Below, one piece after another: positions 62,250 to 64,000 of a DNA stretch of 64,000 bases; position 1 is the stretch's first letter; the number at the start of each line of letters is the position of its first letter. This stretch comes from Wansuia hejianensis (GTDB lineage Bacteria; Bacillota; Clostridia; Lachnospirales; Lachnospiraceae): assembly GCF_014337215.1 (NCBI RefSeq), contig NZ_CP060635.1, forward strand, positions 3,171,501 through 3,235,500. The letters run 5' to 3'. The notes below the pieces were generated by a model. The model saw only the letters and a program-made list of their open reading frames with translations. It made no database searches and was not told the DNA's origin. A program made the position numbers and the translations under genes.

Positions 62250-63223
62250 GGACATATACTTTGCGGAACAGCGGGAGCTGTTCCCCTGCCCCGGAGGGGC
62301 ATGAGTTGCGAGATACTCTGGAGTATACTTTGCGGAACAGCGGGAGCTGTTCCCCCGGCCGTCAGGGTATGAGTCAAGGGGCGCCCTGTGGGTATACGTT
62401 GGGGTTATATGAGAAAGCCATGCCGGCGGAATTGAACTGGAAAGAGAAGCTGACAGCTGCGGGCAGGGCAGGGTTTGATTTTGTGGAAATCAGCATTGAT
62501 GAAACGGATGAAAAACTGAGACGTCTGGACATGAGCAGGGACGAACGGATGGAATTGGTAAGCCTCATGGCGGAAACAGGCGTGCCCATCCGAAGTATGT
62601 GCCTGTCCGGACACCGGAAATATCCGTTTGGAAGCAGAGATCCGGAGATCTGCAGGCGCAGCATGGAAATCATGGAAAAAGCTATATTGCTGGCAGATGA
62701 TCTGGGAATCCGGATCATTCAGCTCGCCGGGTATGACGTCTACTACGAAGAATCAACAGACGAAACCCGCCTGCGGTTTGGCAAAAACCTGAAACTGGCT
62801 GTTGAGATGGCAGCGTGCCGTGGAATACTGATGGGCTTTGAGACAATGGAGACCGCCTTCATGGACACGGTAGAAAAAGCCATGAAATACGTAAATCAGA
62901 TAAAATCCCCTTATCTACAGGTCTATCCAGACTGTGGAAATCTCACCAATGCAGCGGTTCTGTACGGAACGGATGTTCTGCAGGATCTGGAAACCGGCCG
63001 GGGGCATCTGGCAGCTATGCATCTGAAAGAAACCGTACCGGGAAAATACAGAGAAATCCCCTTCGGAACGGGACATGTAAACTTCGAGGCGGCCATCGGA
63101 AAAGCATGGGAACTGGGTGTGCGGCGGTTTGTGACAGAATTCTGGTATAAAGGAAGCGCTGATTGGAGAAAAGATCTGGAAGACGCGGAAAGCAGGATGA
63201 GGAATATCCTGGAGAAAATGTAA
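62246..63223 (+). CDS. ulaE: L-ribulose-5-phosphate 3-epimerase with repeat-derived N-terminal insert
   Basis: This 325-aa protein is a sugar-phosphate isomerase/epimerase barrel of UlaE/SgbU type. The core begins YTLGLYEKAMPAELNWKEKL and continues GFDFVEISIDETDEKLRRLD, RSMCLSGHRKYPFGS, IIQLAGYDVYYEEST, QVYPDCGNL and MHLKETVPGKY. ATG 62246 overlaps the upstream stop. After MRT, two exact 69-bp repeat units (62255-62392) add 46 residues in frame before the normal sequence. It converts L-xylulose-5-phosphate to L-ribulose-5-phosphate. An alternative start ATG 62369 would skip most of the insert. Confidence 0.9.
   Translation: MRTYTLRNSGSCSPAPEGHELRDTLEYTLRNSGSCSPGRQGMSQGAPCGYTLGLYEKAMPAELNWKEKLTAAGRAGFDFVEISIDETDEKLRRLDMSRDERMELVSLMAETGVPIRSMCLSGHRKYPFGSRDPEICRRSMEIMEKAILLADDLGIRIIQLAGYDVYYEESTDETRLRFGKNLKLAVEMAACRGILMGFETMETAFMDTVEKAMKYVNQIKSPYLQVYPDCGNLTNAAVLYGTDVLQDLETGRGHLAAMHLKETVPGKYREIPFGTGHVNFEAAIGKAWELGVRRFVTEFWYKGSADWRKDLEDAESRMRNILEKM
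62255..62392 (+). repeat. Two in-frame 69-bp repeat units inside ulaE
   Basis: Units 62255-62323 and 62324-62392 each start TATACTTTGCGGAACAGC and contain a GGAACAGC...GCTGTTCC palindrome. A third TATAC at 62393 resumes the gene. Both units are 23 codons with no stop. They are related to the 70-bp units at 45961-46100 in reverse orientation. Confidence 0.9.
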
Positions 63224-63230
63224 CTCTTTG

Positions 63231-63337
63231 AATTGGTCGGTGAGGCGGAGGGGTGTGGATACCCGGACGAAAAGCAGCGGAGGTCCCCCGCTGCTTTTCG
63301 TCCGGGTATCCCAAACCCCACCCCCCACCGACCAATT
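63231..63337. repeat. Short palindromic element, relative of 37025-37852
   Basis: AATTGGTCGGTG (63231) pairs with CACCGACCAATT (to 63337). Inside, a perfect 24-bp arm pair lies at 63257-63280 and 63288-63311, containing GATACCCGGACGAAAAGCAG. The same arm sequence begins the large element at 37050. It sits between ulaE and ulaF. There is no T-run, so it is not a plain terminator, though it could act as one. Confidence 0.88.
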
Positions 63338-63392
63338 GGAAGCAAATTATAATTGTTTAAGAGAGAAGACGAGTTTAGGAGGAGTGAGTCAA

Positions 63393-64000
63393 ATGCTTGA
63401 GGAATTAAAAAGAAAAGTCTACGAAGCCAATATGGAGCTGCCCAGGTATGGGCTTGTGACCTTTACCTGGGGGAATGCCAGCGCGATTGACCGGGAGACG
63501 GGATTGTTTGTGATTAAGCCCAGTGGAGTGGAGTATGAGAAACTGCGGCCTGAGGATATGGTGGTCATGGATCTGAATATGAAGAAGGTGGAAGGGGATT
63601 TGAATCCCTCTTCTGATACGGCCACTCATTGTGAGCTGTATCGGGCATTTCCTTCTGTCGGGGGCGTGGTGCACACACATTCCTGCTGGGCTACCAGCTG
63701 GGCTCAGGCGGGGAGGGCGATTCCCTGTTATGGGACGACGCACGCCGACTATATTTATGGGGAAGTGCCGTGTCTGAGGAATCTTACGGAAGAAGAGCTA
63801 AAGGATTATGAAGCCAATACGGGAAAACTGATTGTGGAATATTTCCGTAAAGGGGATGTGGAAGCGGTACCCTGCGCCCTGTGTAAAAATCACGGCGCCT
63901 TTGCATGGGGAAAAGACGCGGCAGAGGCGGTGCATAATTCAGTTGTATTGGAAGAGGTGGCCCGTATGGCGGCACAGTGCGAGATGATTAATCCCCGCGT
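63393..64000 (+). CDS. ulaF: L-ribulose-5-phosphate 4-epimerase (partial, cut by window end)
   Basis: The frame from ATG 63393 (GGAGGAGTGAGTC upstream) is open for 202 codons to the window end. It reads LEELKRKVYEANMELPRYGL, then VTFTWGNASAIDRETGLFVI and KPSGVEYE. The zinc site HTHS follows, then GTTHADY and CKNHGAFAWGKDA. It is the class II aldolase-fold AraD/UlaF enzyme and resembles UlaF closely. About 25-30 residues are missing at the C-terminus. It converts L-ribulose-5-phosphate to D-xylulose-5-phosphate, the exit to the pentose phosphate pathway. Confidence 0.94.
   Translation, partial: MLEELKRKVYEANMELPRYGLVTFTWGNASAIDRETGLFVIKPSGVEYEKLRPEDMVVMDLNMKKVEGDLNPSSDTATHCELYRAFPSVGGVVHTHSCWATSWAQAGRAIPCYGTTHADYIYGEVPCLRNLTEEELKDYEANTGKLIVEYFRKGDVEAVPCALCKNHGAFAWGKDAAEAVHNSVVLEEVARMAAQCEMINPR

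Overview
The window looks like a chromosomal segment of a gut-type Lachnospiraceae (Clostridia). The housekeeping block holB-ricT-trmN6-rsmI is in the usual Firmicutes order. Shine-Dalgarno sites are strong, base composition is moderate, and four solute-binding lipoproteins carry Ser/Ala-rich linkers after the lipobox cysteine. No rRNA, tRNA or CRISPR array was seen. Most of the window is accessory sugar and sugar-acid catabolism.

Layout. (1) 1-8450: operon with an SDR end, an RbsA/C/B-type ABC importer, a Zn alcohol dehydrogenase, a split transketolase and an aldehyde dehydrogenase, closed by a clear terminator. (2) 8587-11777: a UGSC-like two-domain protein plus an FAD oxidoreductase (pair A), followed at once by a decayed IS1182-like element. 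(3) 12841-19901 (minus): lacI, solute-binding protein, two permeases and an unclassified glycoside hydrolase, divergent from a GH36 alpha-galactosidase at 20100. Two matching operators flank the shared control region. (4) 22221-25120: an MFS carrier and a convergent helix-turn-helix protein with a 16-G tract at its 3' end. (5) 25472-36957: Fe-alcohol dehydrogenase, aldehyde dehydrogenase, a second RbsA/C/B importer and a UroD-family protein, then a tandem repeat array, then pair B, a close paralogue of pair A. (6) 36960-46100: a very large nested palindrome, a two-component system, a codA remnant, a small regulator/membrane pair, a guanylate-kinase-like gene and the housekeeping block. (7) 46248-51831: a GntR/FadR regulator, mannonate-dehydratase-type enzyme, RspB-like dehydrogenase, KduD-like SDR, MBL-fold hydrolase and DeoR regulator. 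(8) 52128-64000: a third RbsB/A/C/C importer, an MttB-family protein, an FGGY kinase, ulaG, a propeller-like protein, ulaE and ulaF (cut by the window end).

How the genes fit together. Region 8 reads as an L-ascorbate-like lower pathway (UlaG lactonase, UlaE 3-epimerase, UlaF 4-epimerase) in which the substrate enters through an ABC importer and is phosphorylated by a kinase, instead of entering through the Ula phosphotransferase system. UlaD is not seen and may lie beyond 64000. Region 7 supplies hexonate interconversions of the RspAB/KduD type. Regions 1 and 5 each pair an importer with alcohol and aldehyde dehydrogenases. The UGSC-like/FAD pair occurs beside both of these operons and is the best candidate for an undescribed system.

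Three repeat families are dispersed through the window. A roughly 70-bp unit overlaps the rsmI stop codon and has entered the 5' end of ulaE in frame as two exact 69-bp units. A multi-hairpin repeat occurs at 18607, 33058 (201-bp tandem) and 59884. A palindromic element is short at 63231 and very large at 37025. All statements of similarity are from reading and recall; no searches or alignments were run.
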